DNA from: Anisodus tanguticus
Taxonomy: Eukaryota > Streptophyta > Magnoliopsida > Solanales > Solanaceae
Direction of reading: 5' to 3'
NCBI GenBank assembly: GCA_034509755.1
Contig: CM067541.1
Span: forward strand, 26,914,501 to 26,978,500
DNA: 64,000 nucleotides
Both the position numbers and the translations under genes were made by a program. Positions 11,532-23,018 of the stretch are shown in pieces. How positions within the stretch are numbered: the stretch's first letter is position 1; each line of letters begins with the position of its first letter. The notes under the pieces are model-generated. The model saw only the letters and a list, made by a program, of their open reading frames with translations, was not told the DNA's origin and made no database searches.

Positions 11532-11795
11532 ATATGGGCATATGCAGTTGCATCCTCCACCGCATATGGTGGCAGAAAGGTGTCCACTTGGTTGCCTTGA
11601 TACGTAGCTCCATCCGCAAAGCGAAATGACTTCCGCGACGCGAAATGCTTAGCGTATCGTCCTATCTACGTCAAACTTCGTCGAGAGATGATTCCTTTAA
11701 TTCAAATGACTTATAACATTCCATAAACCTTCTTAACATCCATCTAAGTCGTAAATGTCTCTCGGGAAGGACCTCGAGTCACCGAAACTCATGAA

Positions 11796-12054
11796 AACTC
11801 TCGGTATACTTTCAACATTTGTCCAAAGCCTTCCTTAACCTACATTAGGCATCATAACTCTTCCAAACTCCATTAGTTTACTCACAACGTAATCAACTTT
11901 AAGGAATACAAGCGCGGTGGCTTTGCAGTTCTTAAACTCTTGCGACTTCTTCATGGTTTAACTTGACCACTCTCTTATCCTCAAGGGCACCCTCTCCCTT
12001 GCCTTAGGCTCCTTAACTTACAACATGTTCGATGTATGAAAGTACGGGGTAACA
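11796..12054 (-). repeat. Truncated second LTR of the reverse Gypsy-like element
   Basis: It is a direct repeat of 8411-8663 with scattered differences. It ends GGGGTAACA at 12054, matching the LTR edge at 8663. To its left the similarity stops abruptly, so the inner part of this LTR is missing. Confidence 0.7.
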
Positions 12055-12506
12055 TGGACTCATCTTGTAGAGATCCAATTTAATGGACTAACCAAATGTA
12101 ATGTGGATTTCATTCAAGTTTGTTCTTTTGACTTAAATAATTAATCTGATTTTATTAATCAAAATTTGACTTGCTCAACATATCAATAACTTAGAATGTA
12201 ATCCAGATTTCGTATGGATTAATTCAATCAAAATTTCAATGTTTACACATATCAATCTCGATTTAAGCATCGAACAAAGAGTTTAAGATCTAACATGATT
12301 CACTTGTCTTTAATCCATTTTTAACAAATTTAATGGATTATCCTAAAATAATTTTTTTAGCGGTAAACAGTTTGTTAAAAACCAAAAACAAAAACAAAAA
12401 ACAAAAAACGAAAAACGAAGAATTTACCAAAACAACATAGAGAAAAATTTAAAAAACCATCATACGACACACTGTTTTAAGGAAAACAATTGTGAGTTCT
12501 TTGGTC

Positions 12507-12549
<43 letters not shown>

Positions 12550-12734
12550 GAAAAAGAAAAGTAAAACTCCGGACTCACAGGAGAAAACGGGCCGGGTTTT
12601 AGCGGTAGTTAGGCGAAGGGTTTTACACTCCCACTCACTGAGCTCTTTCTCCTCCAAGAAGAAGGAAATCACACCTTCTTCCTCTCTTTTGTTTCAAATT
12701 TTATCACATTTGGATCCTTAAAGAGTAATCTGCA
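12055..12734 (+). promoter_or_regulatory. TOM40 upstream region and probable 5' UTR
   Basis: This AT-rich 680-bp stretch separates the Gypsy-like remnant from the TOM40 start codon. It contains an A-rich CAAAAA-type tract (12374-12420) and a long TA microsatellite (12510-12546). I cannot place the transcription start or a specific TATA box: the TA run could serve or hide it. The promoter is therefore only as long as the gap to the neighbouring transposon, unless it uses element sequence. Confidence 0.5.
12510..12546. repeat. (TA)n microsatellite upstream of TOM40
   Basis: About 18 uninterrupted TA dinucleotides lie roughly 190 bp before the TOM40 ATG. Its length is likely to vary between accessions. 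Confidence 0.95.
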
Positions 12735-15700
12735 ATGGCCACTCTCTTCCCTCCTACAACCACAGTTCCTCCATCTGTTGAGAAAGTTGATTATCTCAAC
12801 TTGCCCTGCCCTATTCCCTATGAAGAAATTCACCGCGAAGCTCTCAGTTAGTCTCACTCTACACTTCATACTTATCAATGCCCTTGCTTTATTTTTTTAA
12901 CTCTTGATTTTATTCATAACACTAGAGCTTGTCTCATTGGTTTAGGGGGTTAAAAATTTACCTTGGGATTCCCCCACTGTGTAATTCCCTCCTCCTACCC
13001 CCTATATAATAAAAGAAAAATATAGACTGCATATTGATTAAAGTATTTTAAGAAGTGGAATTAATGTAACTGAAGCATGCAATTCACTTCATTTCAGAGA
13101 GACTGTGCCGTTTCTACCCATTTATTGTTTATGCCAGCCTGTTTCAAAACTATGGCCTTATTACTAGCCTATGTAAGTATTAGTGTAGTATATAGTAATT
13201 ACAATGACTTGTTTGCTTGTCATATCATAATTAGGATGCAATTCCCTATCTTCTTTTACAACAACAACATACCCAGTTAATTATAAAAAATTAAATAAAC
13301 TTTCTTTAGATGAACATACAAATAAGTCTTAACGTGGGATTTATATGTGTATATAAGAAGTATTTTTAAAAAAGAAAGAATTTGAAAAGTAATTTGGTAA
13401 TTACACCATGTAATTACCACCAATGTTTTGCCTCCATTTAGAATTAGAAAGTGTAATTGCTTTCCCTCAGTGACATTCAATATCATGCTTAGTTACTTGG
13501 CCAGATAAACATGCCAAATTGTGTAATTACACCAGTTTAGGTGTCTCTCCAAACGGACCCGAAAAGACTATGGCTGCTTTATAAGCGTCTTTTGAGAGAA
13601 GGGATCAATAGCTTGGGAATATATCTTATGGATGTTACCTTTCTCAGAAAATGAATCAATAGGATTTGGTGACAAAGCTTGCATTTAAGGTAAAAAGCAG
13701 TTGGCTCTATATGACCTAGCTGCTGCAGAACTTACAGCGGATGAGAAATCTGAATAATTATAGAAACTACCTAAAAGACAAAAGAAGTATTTTTTCATAC
13801 ATAATGTCACTACCGCTTCCATAAATAACATCGTTGAGTAGCCTTTCTAAAGGTTTGTTAGTGCTATTAAATCTTGCACTTGTCAATGCTTTAGATTAAA
13901 AAACTTAAGCCGGTTTATTGAGATCATTATCAAGTTAATTGGGGCTTTAATGATAGTTTTAGCACCTCTTCTACTTCTGTATCTATATATATTTCAGATG
14001 CTTAGGTTGATCTGTGCTATCAATCTGCTACAAATTGAGGCCTTTAATGTCTTATGGCTTCCCTTACATTGGTTCTTTTGAGTGTGTATGTGTTTGGAAA
14101 GGGGCACATTAATCATTGCATTTCTTTCATTGGCAGTGTCTCTAAAGCCAGAACTTTTTGAAGGGTTGCGCTTTGATTTCACTAAAGGACTTAATCAGAG
14201 GTTTTCACTCAGTCACAGGTTAGATTTGGTCTTTCTAGGAAACACACATCAGACTTTATTGCTATGTTTTCCTGGAGGGGATGTGTGTTTCTCGGTGATG
14301 AGATAAATTTGGTTCCTACTTTGTCAGTGTACTTATGGGGTCCACAGAACTTCCTTCGCAGTCTGCGGAGACAATCAAAATTCCAACCGCTCACTATGAG
14401 TTTGGTGCTAACTTTATAGATCCAAAGGTGTGTACTTGATAGTGTCCCTTTCAATTGCCTGAATTTTGAAATTGTGAGGATCTAATCATGGAGTAATTAC
14501 TGCTTACAGCTGATGCTTTTCGGCAGAGTAATGACAGATGGAAGGGTGAATGCTAGAGTGAAGTGTGATTTATCTGAGAATCTTACCTTGAAGGCCAATG
14601 GTCAGGTAAATAATCGAGTTCCGGTCGTGGGCCCTTTGATGATGTCAATGGAGTGGTTGATCTAGATTCTATCACAAGATCAAGAAAATAACTATCGGTT
14701 TTCTTCTTGCCAGTTGACAGGTGAGCCACATATGTCGCATGTCATGGTTAATTTCGATTACAAGGTAAGTTTCTTTCTGTTATGTAAAAACATTCACGGA
14801 TGTACTAGTGCGATGCTAAGATAAGTTGATGCTTACTGTTGGCATGCCATGATATACTGTCTTGTTTTAGTCAAGTGGTAATATGATCACGACACGCTAG
14901 AGGTGGTGTTACGAACAATAGTATGTGTTTGTTTTCTGTTCTTATGCAGGGTAAAGATCACAGGTCCCAGTTTCAACTTGGGAATGGTGCATTATTTGGA
15001 GTCAGCTACATCCAGGTGAAATAAAATTTGTTATCCGACACTTGACCAAGGCGAAAGAGATTAACTTGCAAAAAATTTAACTTTAGATCATGAAATGCTT
15101 AAAAGTTGAATGGTCTTCTCTTTCCTCGTTCATGGTAAGAAACAGTCTAAGGGCTTCAGGAGTTCCACTACTTGCATGAAATCTCCTGAGTATTGAAGCG
15201 ATTCAATTTTCGTAGGCCAAGTATATTATCATGTTCAAGAGTAAAAAGCTAAGTAATGCTTAATCACTTATGAGTCGTTTGGTTGCCAGTTAAGAAGTGA
15301 TTTATTCATGTATTAAAACCAACATAACTAGTACCATGTTTGGTAACATTTTAGTTGCTATGTATAAATTTTAGCACACCAAGTACGGTGTTTAGTTACC
15401 AGTTTGCAATCCCGCATAACTAGAACATGTTAAGTTATGAAACAACCAACCAAAGTGCACTGTACTTCTTCACTACTCGTACATGCTTGACAGATTAAGC
15501 TGTATTGGGGGAATCATTTTGTCTCAATCAATCAAGATTGCCTAGTTGTGGGTCATAAGGCGGGCAACTTTATTTGATCAAGGGACGGGGTGCAAGGGCG
15601 TGTTTGCTCCTTTTCGTCAAGTGGGTAAAGTAGGTATTCGAATCACTTTTCCTTAGGTCAATATGTATTATTTTATGCTGGGTAGAATATGGAATAACTA

Positions 15701-18700
15701 ATACATGAATTATTAATACATGAACAATTAGACCCTGCATAAATAAACTCCCGGAGTTGAATTGATAATTGGATAAATATAACACACTGTTGCAGGAAGT
15801 TCTATTAGTATTTTAAGGTGTGTGTGAGATGTAAGGAGACATGTTGGTTTCATATTTGTTATTCCTTAACCACAACCTTGACAATTTGTGTACTGTTGTT
15901 TTAGAGTAGTTCTAGAATGGTTCAGACTTCAAAGGAATATTGAGGTCTTCGGGTGCGGATGTCCGATACGGGTGAAGTGTGAACTAAATAGTACTATCTT
16001 GTATAGATAGTTGGGTAAACTTGGTTAATGGTGATGGTTAATTCATGTAACAATGTTGTACATATATTTTTGGCATTGTCTTAGTCCATTATTGATGAAA
16101 TTAATCTGATTTTGAAAAGAAATTGAAAGCACGGAATGAAGTAAAGATGTTTACAGATGGCCTGATTTTCTCATCTGAAGAATAGAAATCCTATCAGTTA
16201 TATTGTTTTACTTTAATTAATGAAGTGTTTCTGAAATCAAGTAGAAGTATTCTAGCAAATAGATTAAATTTTGATCCTATTCTTGCCGGCTTTTGTGTGA
16301 GAACTTACAGTTACACACCAATCAGATGGAAAGATTTGATATTGCATCCGCTAAACTTCATGTAAGTAGGACTTGAAAAAGAAGCTTCATGTAAGCAGGA
16401 TGTCATTTTGTACCTTCTCAATTGTCGCACTTCTAATGACTTTTGGTTATCTTGAGTACATGTCATATTCATCATGTTTCTCTCATGCTTATGTTGATCA
16501 AAATCTAATTGATTGATGGAGATACATTTAGTAACTAAGCCTTGATATACCTTGCAGAGTGTTACTCCACATTTGTCTCTGGGTGGGGAAGTGTTTTGGG
16601 CTGGTCAGCATCGGAAATCTGGCATTGGTTATGCTGCTCGCTACAACACTGATAAGATGGTATTTGCTGCCATATTAATGCATTGCAATCTTCATCATCC
16701 CCATGAATCATCGTTTATTGTTGTCTTTTTTCTTTTTGTCGGTTGTTTTTACCTTTTAGAGCTCGTTTGGTAAGAGGTCTTATATAAAATAGTCATGGTA
16801 TTATATGTGGTATTATTTTGTACCATGTTTGGTTGACATTTTAGGCCATGTGTAACTAATACCGGAATTATTCAATGCACCAAAGGGTGTATTATCTTAT
16901 ACCACCATCACCATGGGATAACTTATCCATGGATAGCTTATACATGGATTAAAAGATAAAATGACAAAACTAGTCTTGTTTTGTTCAAAGAAACCTATAA
17001 AGGCCAAGCATCCAAGGGTATAATTGTAACAAATTGTTTTTTAGTTTTAAAAGTAAATAAATATTCAAATGGTATCTTTTGTGTCCAATTTTAGTGCAAT
17101 GAACCAAACACCCAGCAAAAATTAATCCCTGTATTACTATCCCTACATTACTAATTCCTGCATTACTAATCCATGTATAACTTGCCTTTGAACCAAACGG
17201 CCCCTTAGGGTCTTACGTCATTTTCCAAAAAGATGAGCTATGAAAAAGCTTCTAGAGTTCTCGATATTGGTAATACATGTTTCAGCTAAATTAAGGGTAA
17301 CATAGCATTTTCTTTTCGGCATGCTAGCAACATGAGCTGATTGACCTGCCTCATATTTTCTCACGGCATTATTCTTCCAGAAGAAATATAAGGCATTTTG
17401 TCTGAAAATAGATAACTGAGATGGTTTTTTTTGGTGATAGTGAAAGGATATTGCATATATATATATATATTTTATAAAAGCATGAATAATAATGTTGGTT
17501 GTCCAAAATATCCTTCAAACATTGAACGACTTTTATACCCTTAATTAATAACCTCTAATCCTATTTCTTTATTAACATACTTCTTAAACCTAAAAGTAAG
17601 AAAGTTAGGAATTGGGAAATACTTAATCCTATTTACTCACAACTAGGACATAGCAATTTTAGGAATTGGGAAATACATAATAATGTCATTCCGGAGTTTT
17701 GGACATAGCAATTTTAGGAATTGGACATAATCCTATTTAATTACTACTATCAAATGCTGCTTGCAAATGTTTGACCAAGAAGCATGAGTGTTAGCAACAC
17801 TAAGTTGTATAGTAGCATCAACTTTACTAGGGGATGCACGACTCACTCTAAATTTGACATACCTCAACACTAATAAATTACAGCCTTCCAAATAAGTGTT
17901 GGTCAATCCATGTTATATCATAAAGTTAGAAAGGACGTTGTAAACTAAGATAGCCATCACAAATATGTAAAAATAGGATAGTGGTGCTAAACTAATAAGA
18001 AAAGAAAGTTTGATAATACGGGGATCACATATGGCGAAGCATTAAATAATCAAAATAATTATGTTATTATTATTATTATTATGTTAAAAACATGAATTTA
18101 CCAGGCAAATTATTGATTTGACTATTTATGTATGTGTAATTATTGATCAACTGAACATTGACATGCAATTATTAATGTGCAATGCACATTCGTCGTCTGC
18201 AAATAACATACACCACGACACCTCATCCTTTGGAGATGCTTGGATTCTAGAGGTGCTTGTGGCCTACATCAAGGGAAATTAAGGACATGTACGAGGGTGC
18301 CAAGACACGGATTAGGACAGTGGGAGGTGATTCAGAACACTTCCTAGTCGTGATGGGGTTGCACCAAGGATCAACCCTTAGCCATATCTATTTACCTTAG
18401 TGATGGATGAATTGACGCGACATATTTAGGAGGAGGTTCTGTGATATATATTATTTGCAGACAACATAGTTTGATTGACGAGACGCGTAGTGGCGTCAAC
18501 GATAGGCTGAAAGTTTGGAGAACGACCTTAGAATCTAAAGGTTTCAGGTTAAGCAGGATTAAGACGGAGTACATGGAGTGTAAGTTCAGTGAAGTGATGT
18601 AAGAGACAGATGTGGAACTGAAGCTGGATGCACAAGTTAAACCCAAAAGAGGGAGTTTCAAGTATCTTGGGTCCATTATTCAAGAAAACGGGGTTGACAA

Positions 18701-21700
18701 TGATGTCGCCCACCGTATTGGAGCAAGGTAGATGAAATGGAGGCTCGCCTCCGGGGTGCTTTGCGGTAAGAAAGTATCGCCTAGGCTGAAAAGTAAGTTC
18801 TACAGAGTGGTGGTTAGACCGACATTATTGTACGGGTCAGAGTGCTGGCCAGTCAAGAATGTTCACCTTCAGAAGATGAAGGTAGCGGAGATGCGGATGC
18901 TCAGATGGATGTGTTACCATACTAGAAGAGATATGATTAGGAATGATGATATACGGGACAAGGTTGGAGTGGCCTCCGTGGAATATAAGATGAGGGAAAC
19001 GAGACTGAGATGGTTCGGGTATGTGAAGAGGTGTGAGAATGCGCTAGTTAGGAGGTGTGAGAGATTGATAGTCGCAGGAGTTAAGAGAGGTAGACTGAAA
19101 AAGAACCGGGGGAGGTGATTAGACAGGATATGGCTCAGCTCCAGTTGACTGAGGACATGACCTTAGATAGGAAGATCTGGAGATCGAGGATTAGGATAGT
19201 AGATTTTTGAGTTTTGTCGTGTAGTGCGGGGGGTAGCCTTTCTATCTCCTCTTGTTCTTTTCTTAGTTGTATTATTTTGGTATCGCGTAGATCATTATCT
19301 CTGTGTGTTACCATATTGCGCCATTTGTTTTGTATCTTATTTTTTGCTGTCCTACTTTCCCTGCAATCCTGCAGTGACTTACGTTCCTTTTGAGCCGAGG
19401 CTCTATAGGAAACAACCTCTCTACCCCGCAAAAGGTAAAGGTAAGGTCTGCGTACATCTTACCCTCTCAGACCCCATCTTACCCTCCTCAAACCCCCCAC
19501 TTGTGGGATTACACTATGTATGTTGTTATTATAGTGTGTGTGTGTGTCTATATATATATATATAACAAAAGCTACAAGGGAGCATAGTGAGTTAGACACC
19601 AAAGAGTTACAAACAGTTGTTACATTAGATAAAGTGATAAATGACCTACATTAGATAAACTGAGATGGTTGATACTGAATTTAGCTGTTGCTATATCTTA
19701 GGCTTTAATATTGACCAAAACCGAAATTTTTAGTGCAGCACTGCGTATCACAGCTTTTCTTGTTCTAGGTTCTTTTTTTGTACATTTGACTAAGATGACC
19801 TGACACTCTGTGGACACCTTGTGAGGGGTTTTATAACAAGTTAGATTAGGATCTATTTGATATTCAATTCGATTGAAAGATTATGCAAAATATATATGAA
19901 TTGGAAGATTTGGCAAAAGAATCACAAGATTTTAAACTAGATTGCAGATACAGTTTCTTTACTTCATTTAGATGTTTTTAGAGGAAAACAATTTCAGATA
20001 GTTTTCTTGCTTTTCGTGTTATTCTGTTTTTAGTTATTTAGTTGTTTTATATTATCCCTTTACTGCAAGAGTTCTGTTTTGGTTGTAATGTATAGATTCA
20101 GTTGATAGCTATTTAAGCATGACTTTCAAATTAGTCTGGTTCCTCCTTTTGCGGCTTTATAACTTCAATTGTCTCTACTGGTATGTGTCTTGTTTCCAGA
20201 ACTTTACTGGTATTATAAGTTTATTACTTTGCTATATTGATAAAGAAACCTTGCGGTTTTATAATCCAATCTGTGAAGGTTTTCCTGACATATTATCTTG
20301 TCCATTTATTACTTCTCTGTGTCTGTTTATTGGCCTGTCATGCTTAAAAGATGAGACATTTTATCCTAAAGGGTTGAGGCACTTTAATCTATACCACTAG
20401 GAATTTATTTTTTCTTGTTGAAATATTTTTGTCAGAGCAAGTTCTTTCAAAAGAGATCTCTTGAAATGTTGGATATTCTCAATCTTTTTTCTCTGTAGTA
20501 TGAACAGCTCTGGAATCAATCAAACTGAATGTCCTAATTCTAGCATCTTTAAAGAGTTAACGCCCCTTAGAGCCGAAAGCAAAATCTTCCGTTGTGTTTT
20601 GCTTTTACTGATTTTTACAGCATGCATCAGTTATTTATGGTTGATTCAATTTTTCTTATAGGCCGTTTGTTGGTTTGACTGCAGGTTTCAACTGGACAAG
20701 TTGCTAGCACTGGAATGATCGCTCTGAGCTATGTTCAGAAAATTTCTGAAAAGGTTTAAAAGTCACCATCATGCACCGTCTTCTTGAGATGATTGTAACT
20801 AGGTTTGGAAACTTGTTTTGCTTATTGTCTTTTCTTCCAATTAGGTGTCACTTGCATCAGACTTCATGTACAACTACATGTCTAGAGATGTCACCGCAAG
20901 CTTTGGTTATGATTACATCCTTCGGCAGGTAATTTCTTCAGAAATAAACTTACAGATAATGTTTACCGTTGTCATGCGTGCTAGTGCTATTTTAAAAGCA
21001 TGTTCCATAAGTTTTTAGTTCGTAAACTTGAACAAAATTGCAGTTCGCAAGTTTGATTCTGTTACATTTCTTTTTATAATTGACAAAGTGATTGCGTGCT
21101 GACTTCAGTAAATCTTTCTTGCTTTTACATTTTGATGTCCTTATGACATGACAATATTGTTGTCGTCATCCATTTTAAGTAATGACTCCGACTTTTCCCC
21201 CCTTTATAAAAAAAGGGTAAAAGACTGAAATTGGCGTGTTTCCTGTATAATTACAAGTATTAGCCTAAGTTGCTCGGACTCGGGTGCGGGTGTTCCATAC
21301 AGGTGCGGGTGTTCCATACAGGTGCGGATCTAGAGGTCGGATCCTTCATGATCCAAATGCTAAGATTCGGGGGTAGGATATGAGTGCGGGGATTCGGCTA
21401 AAACTAATTGAAATATCTAGAAATAGAGTTATATGTCTAAATTACGAGACATGTGGAAACTTACAAGGTATTCCGAGGAGAAAATATTGATCAAGAGGAG
21501 AAGGTGATATAAGGAAAAGGGCTGACATAGGAATTTCGATATACAAGGTATTCCATTTTCTTCAATTTCACCTTAGCTTTTGTTTAGATTACACAAATCA
21601 TTGTATTTGTCCTGAATGTCTCCCTTGATTTTGGTCAAAGTACCCAAAATCGATTGAGCATATCCGCACTATAGATTTGTGTGAAAGATTAGTTATTATT

Positions 21701-22307
21701 GTGTAATTCTAGCTACTATAGATTTTATCACAATTGAGAAGGACTTGATCTTGGGAAGCCGATCTTGATGTGGTGGTTGTGGCCTACAACGCCACTATTT
21801 GTCTCATATATTAGTCGAAATCTGCTGTTTGGATGGCTAGTTATCATTGGTCATCAAGAGTTTCATATTTCTCAAAATCACCAATATTGTGTGTATTGCA
21901 GTGTCGTCTTAGAGGGAAAATTGATTCAAATGGCTGTGTTGCTGCTTTCCTGGAAGAGCGCTTGAACATGGGTCTTAATTTTATTCTTTCAGCTGAGGTA
22001 GGTGCTGTGGACTGCAGAACTCATTGCATTTCTTCCTTTTTACCAACCCAACCCTCCCTTTCTTGTGCGGAATTGAGGGGCTTTCTCTCCTGATATGATG
22101 CCAAACACAGAAACACCTGGCTATGATTTACGCTTTTTCTTTTGCTTTCAAGTTTCAACTATTTTTTTCTTAAATACCTTTGGAAGTCAGGATTATCTAA
22201 AGTAATCTGGTTGTACGGTTGTACCTGCTTTATATGGTTAATCTTTGCAGGTTGACCATAAAAAGAAAGACTACAAGTTTGGGTTCGGGCTTACAGTGGG
22301 AGAATAG
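12735..22307 (+). CDS. TOM40: TOM40, mitochondrial import receptor/channel subunit, 11 exons, 304 aa
   Basis: Exons: 12735-12846, 14137-14218, 14328-14427, 14510-14605, 14714-14764, 14950-15015, 16558-16659, 20685-20753, 20845-20928, 21902-21997, 22251-22307. All ten introns have GT..AG ends, phases agree, and the exons sum to 915 nt (304 residues plus stop), close to plant TOM40 (about 310). The protein starts MATLFPPTTTVPPSVEKVDYL with a short variable head. It continues LPCPIPYEEIHREALMSLKP, FDFTKGLNQRFSLSHS, HYEFGANFIDPK, GEVFWAGQHRKSGIGYAARY, FMYNYMSRDVTASFGYDYIL, and ends KDYKFGFGLTVGE. This family forms the beta-barrel pore of the TOM complex in the mitochondrial outer membrane, the entry gate for nearly all nuclear-encoded mitochondrial proteins. 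No frame breaks are visible. Introns 1 (1290 bp), 6 (1542 bp) and 7 (4025 bp) are long and hold transposons. Motifs are from memory of the family. Confidence 0.95.
15272..15455. mobile_element. Small MITE-like insert in TOM40 intron 6
   Basis: It begins GTCGTTTGGTTGCC and ends CAACCAACCAAA, giving weak inverted ends. Its interior (TACCATGTTTGGTAACATTTTAG) resembles the element at 16760-17204, so the two are probably one family. Target duplication not seen. Confidence 0.45.
16760..17204. mobile_element. MITE in TOM40 intron 7
   Basis: The left end is GAGCTCGTTTGGT and the right end is ACCAAACGGCCCC, an imperfect 13-bp terminal inverted repeat. The interior is AT-rich with several near-palindromic blocks around CCATGG, and has no coding potential. 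Such short non-autonomous DNA elements are common in plant introns. The superfamily is not certain because no clean target duplication is visible. Confidence 0.65.
18225..19535 (+). mobile_element. 5'-truncated RTE-type LINE in TOM40 intron 7
   Basis: Decayed reverse-transcriptase text is followed by an open segment at 18732-19118 and a 3' tail. RT motifs: IKDMYEGAKTRIRTVGGDSEHF, VVMGLHQGSTLS, LFADN (the catalytic FADD box altered), SKGFRLSRIKTEYMECKFS, RGSFKYLGSII. The C-terminal region reads FYRVVVRPTLLYGSECWPVKN ... KVAEMRMLRWMC ... DKVGVASVEYKMRETRLRWFG. After the coding part (19205) the tail reads GGTAAGGTCTGCGTACATCTTACCCT ... CTTGTGGGATTACACT and ends near imperfect TTG repeats. This tail resembles that of tobacco TS SINEs, which share 3' ends with RTE LINEs. 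The element is in sense with TOM40 and would be removed with the intron. Confidence 0.85.
18732..19118 (+). pseudogene. LINE reverse transcriptase, C-terminal open fragment (128 codons)
   Basis: MKWRLASGVLCGKKVSPRL begins the surviving open stretch, which covers the RTE-type region after the polymerase palm. Upstream, the frame is broken by stops (after TRHI, within FADNIV, and at GAR before MKW). It cannot make an active enzyme. Confidence 0.85.
19536..19564. repeat. (GT)n(TA)n microsatellite after the LINE tail
   Basis: A GT run followed directly by a TA run at the 3' end of the LINE. Confidence 0.8.
21283..21327. repeat. 19-bp tandem repeat in TOM40 intron 9
   Basis: GGTGCGGGTGTTCCATACA occurs twice in a row (21283-21301, 21302-21320), then a third partial copy. 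A related string (TTCGGGTGCGGATGTCCGATACGGGTG) is in intron 6 near 15949, so this belongs to a dispersed repeat family. Confidence 0.75.
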
Positions 22308-23008
22308 AAAAGGCGGATATGGGGATTAGTTTCTAGAATTTGAGCGCAAGGTTGGAATTTAAAGCATCTTTACTCGGTATTCTTTTTTCTGCACGATAAG
22401 GAACAAATCATCAATTTTGTATTTTTATTGAGCGACATTGTTTATGGAGCACCAGCTGCTGCAGCTATTGATCACTAGTTGATTTTGCAGTTTGGGATGT
22501 TTTAGATGTCCAGTTTGTAGTTATAGAGTTCACTTTTTATTAGAGAACGAGAGAGCTAGCAAGTTCCGATTTTAATGTGTACTCCCATCACTTGGAGATG
22601 GCTAATAATTTGAAGGCTTGAATAGCACATTTGACTGCTGGACCACAGATATTGTCCTACTTGGGGAAACACTACTCTACAGAATGTCGTGAAATTAAAA
22701 TTATTTCTCTTTATTTAAATCAAAGAGGGTTTATTTATTGAAAAAGAAATCAGAGGAAGGTCTGCGGCAGAACTGTTGAGGGGGAAGGAAGAACGGGAAG
22801 CCCTCACTTTATTGGTGGGATATGTCGAGCCTCTTTTGTTTTCGTCCTCTCCTTTTAAACTTGCAGATTTTGGATGCATCTATGTGAAGTGGATAAGAAA
22901 AATTTACTCCCATGCGCCCATGCGTATGGGTGTCCAAAGAAAATCGGCCAACTACATCAATCCACACCAAACAATAAATCGAGTCGCACCGAGAAAAATG
23001 ACAGACTA
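22308..23008 (+). other. TOM40 3' flank: 3' UTR and unassigned sequence
   Basis: The first few hundred bases after the stop codon (22305-22307) must contain the 3' UTR. I see no canonical AATAAA that clearly sets the end. Beyond about 22700 nothing is recognisable up to the Mutator-like element. Confidence 0.4.
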
Positions 23009-23018
23009 GTGGTTTGGT

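Larger units (their letters stand above)
7712..12054 (-). mobile_element. Decayed Gypsy-like LTR element, reverse orientation
   Basis: A block of about 255 bp occurs twice in direct orientation (8411-8663 and 11796-12054; shared text CTCGGTATA, CAACATTTGTCCAAAGCC, TTTAACTTGAC.ACTCTCTTATC). A purine tract on the minus strand adjoins the left copy, and a protease fragment lies at 11334-11531. The 2.7 kb between 8664 and 11330 is pyrimidine-rich on the plus strand and has no recognisable RT or integrase. It is similar to 57802-60330, so the family is repeated. The outer left limit at 7712 (TGTCACACCCC, inverted relative to GGGGTGTAACA at 8653-8663) is inferred. No matching target duplication was found. 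Confidence 0.65.

Noticed and set aside
11086..11607. 173-codon plus-strand open frame
   Set aside because: It is the antisense shadow of the Gypsy protease fragment (11334-11531) and the pyrimidine-rich repeat, and the same interval in the 57-60 kb copy is not open.
7712..12059. Target duplication for the Gypsy-like element (TTTAC before, TGGAC after)
   Set aside because: Only three of five bases match, and the right LTR is truncated, so the boundary is not proven.
13250..13560. MITE in TOM40 intron 1
   Set aside because: The text resembles MITE ends (GTGTAATTACACCAG..CCAAACGGACCC), but I could not define matching inverted ends or a duplication.
16552..16773. Single open frame starting before TOM40 exon 7
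   Set aside because: Only 16558-16659 is TOM40 exon 7; the rest is intron read-through.
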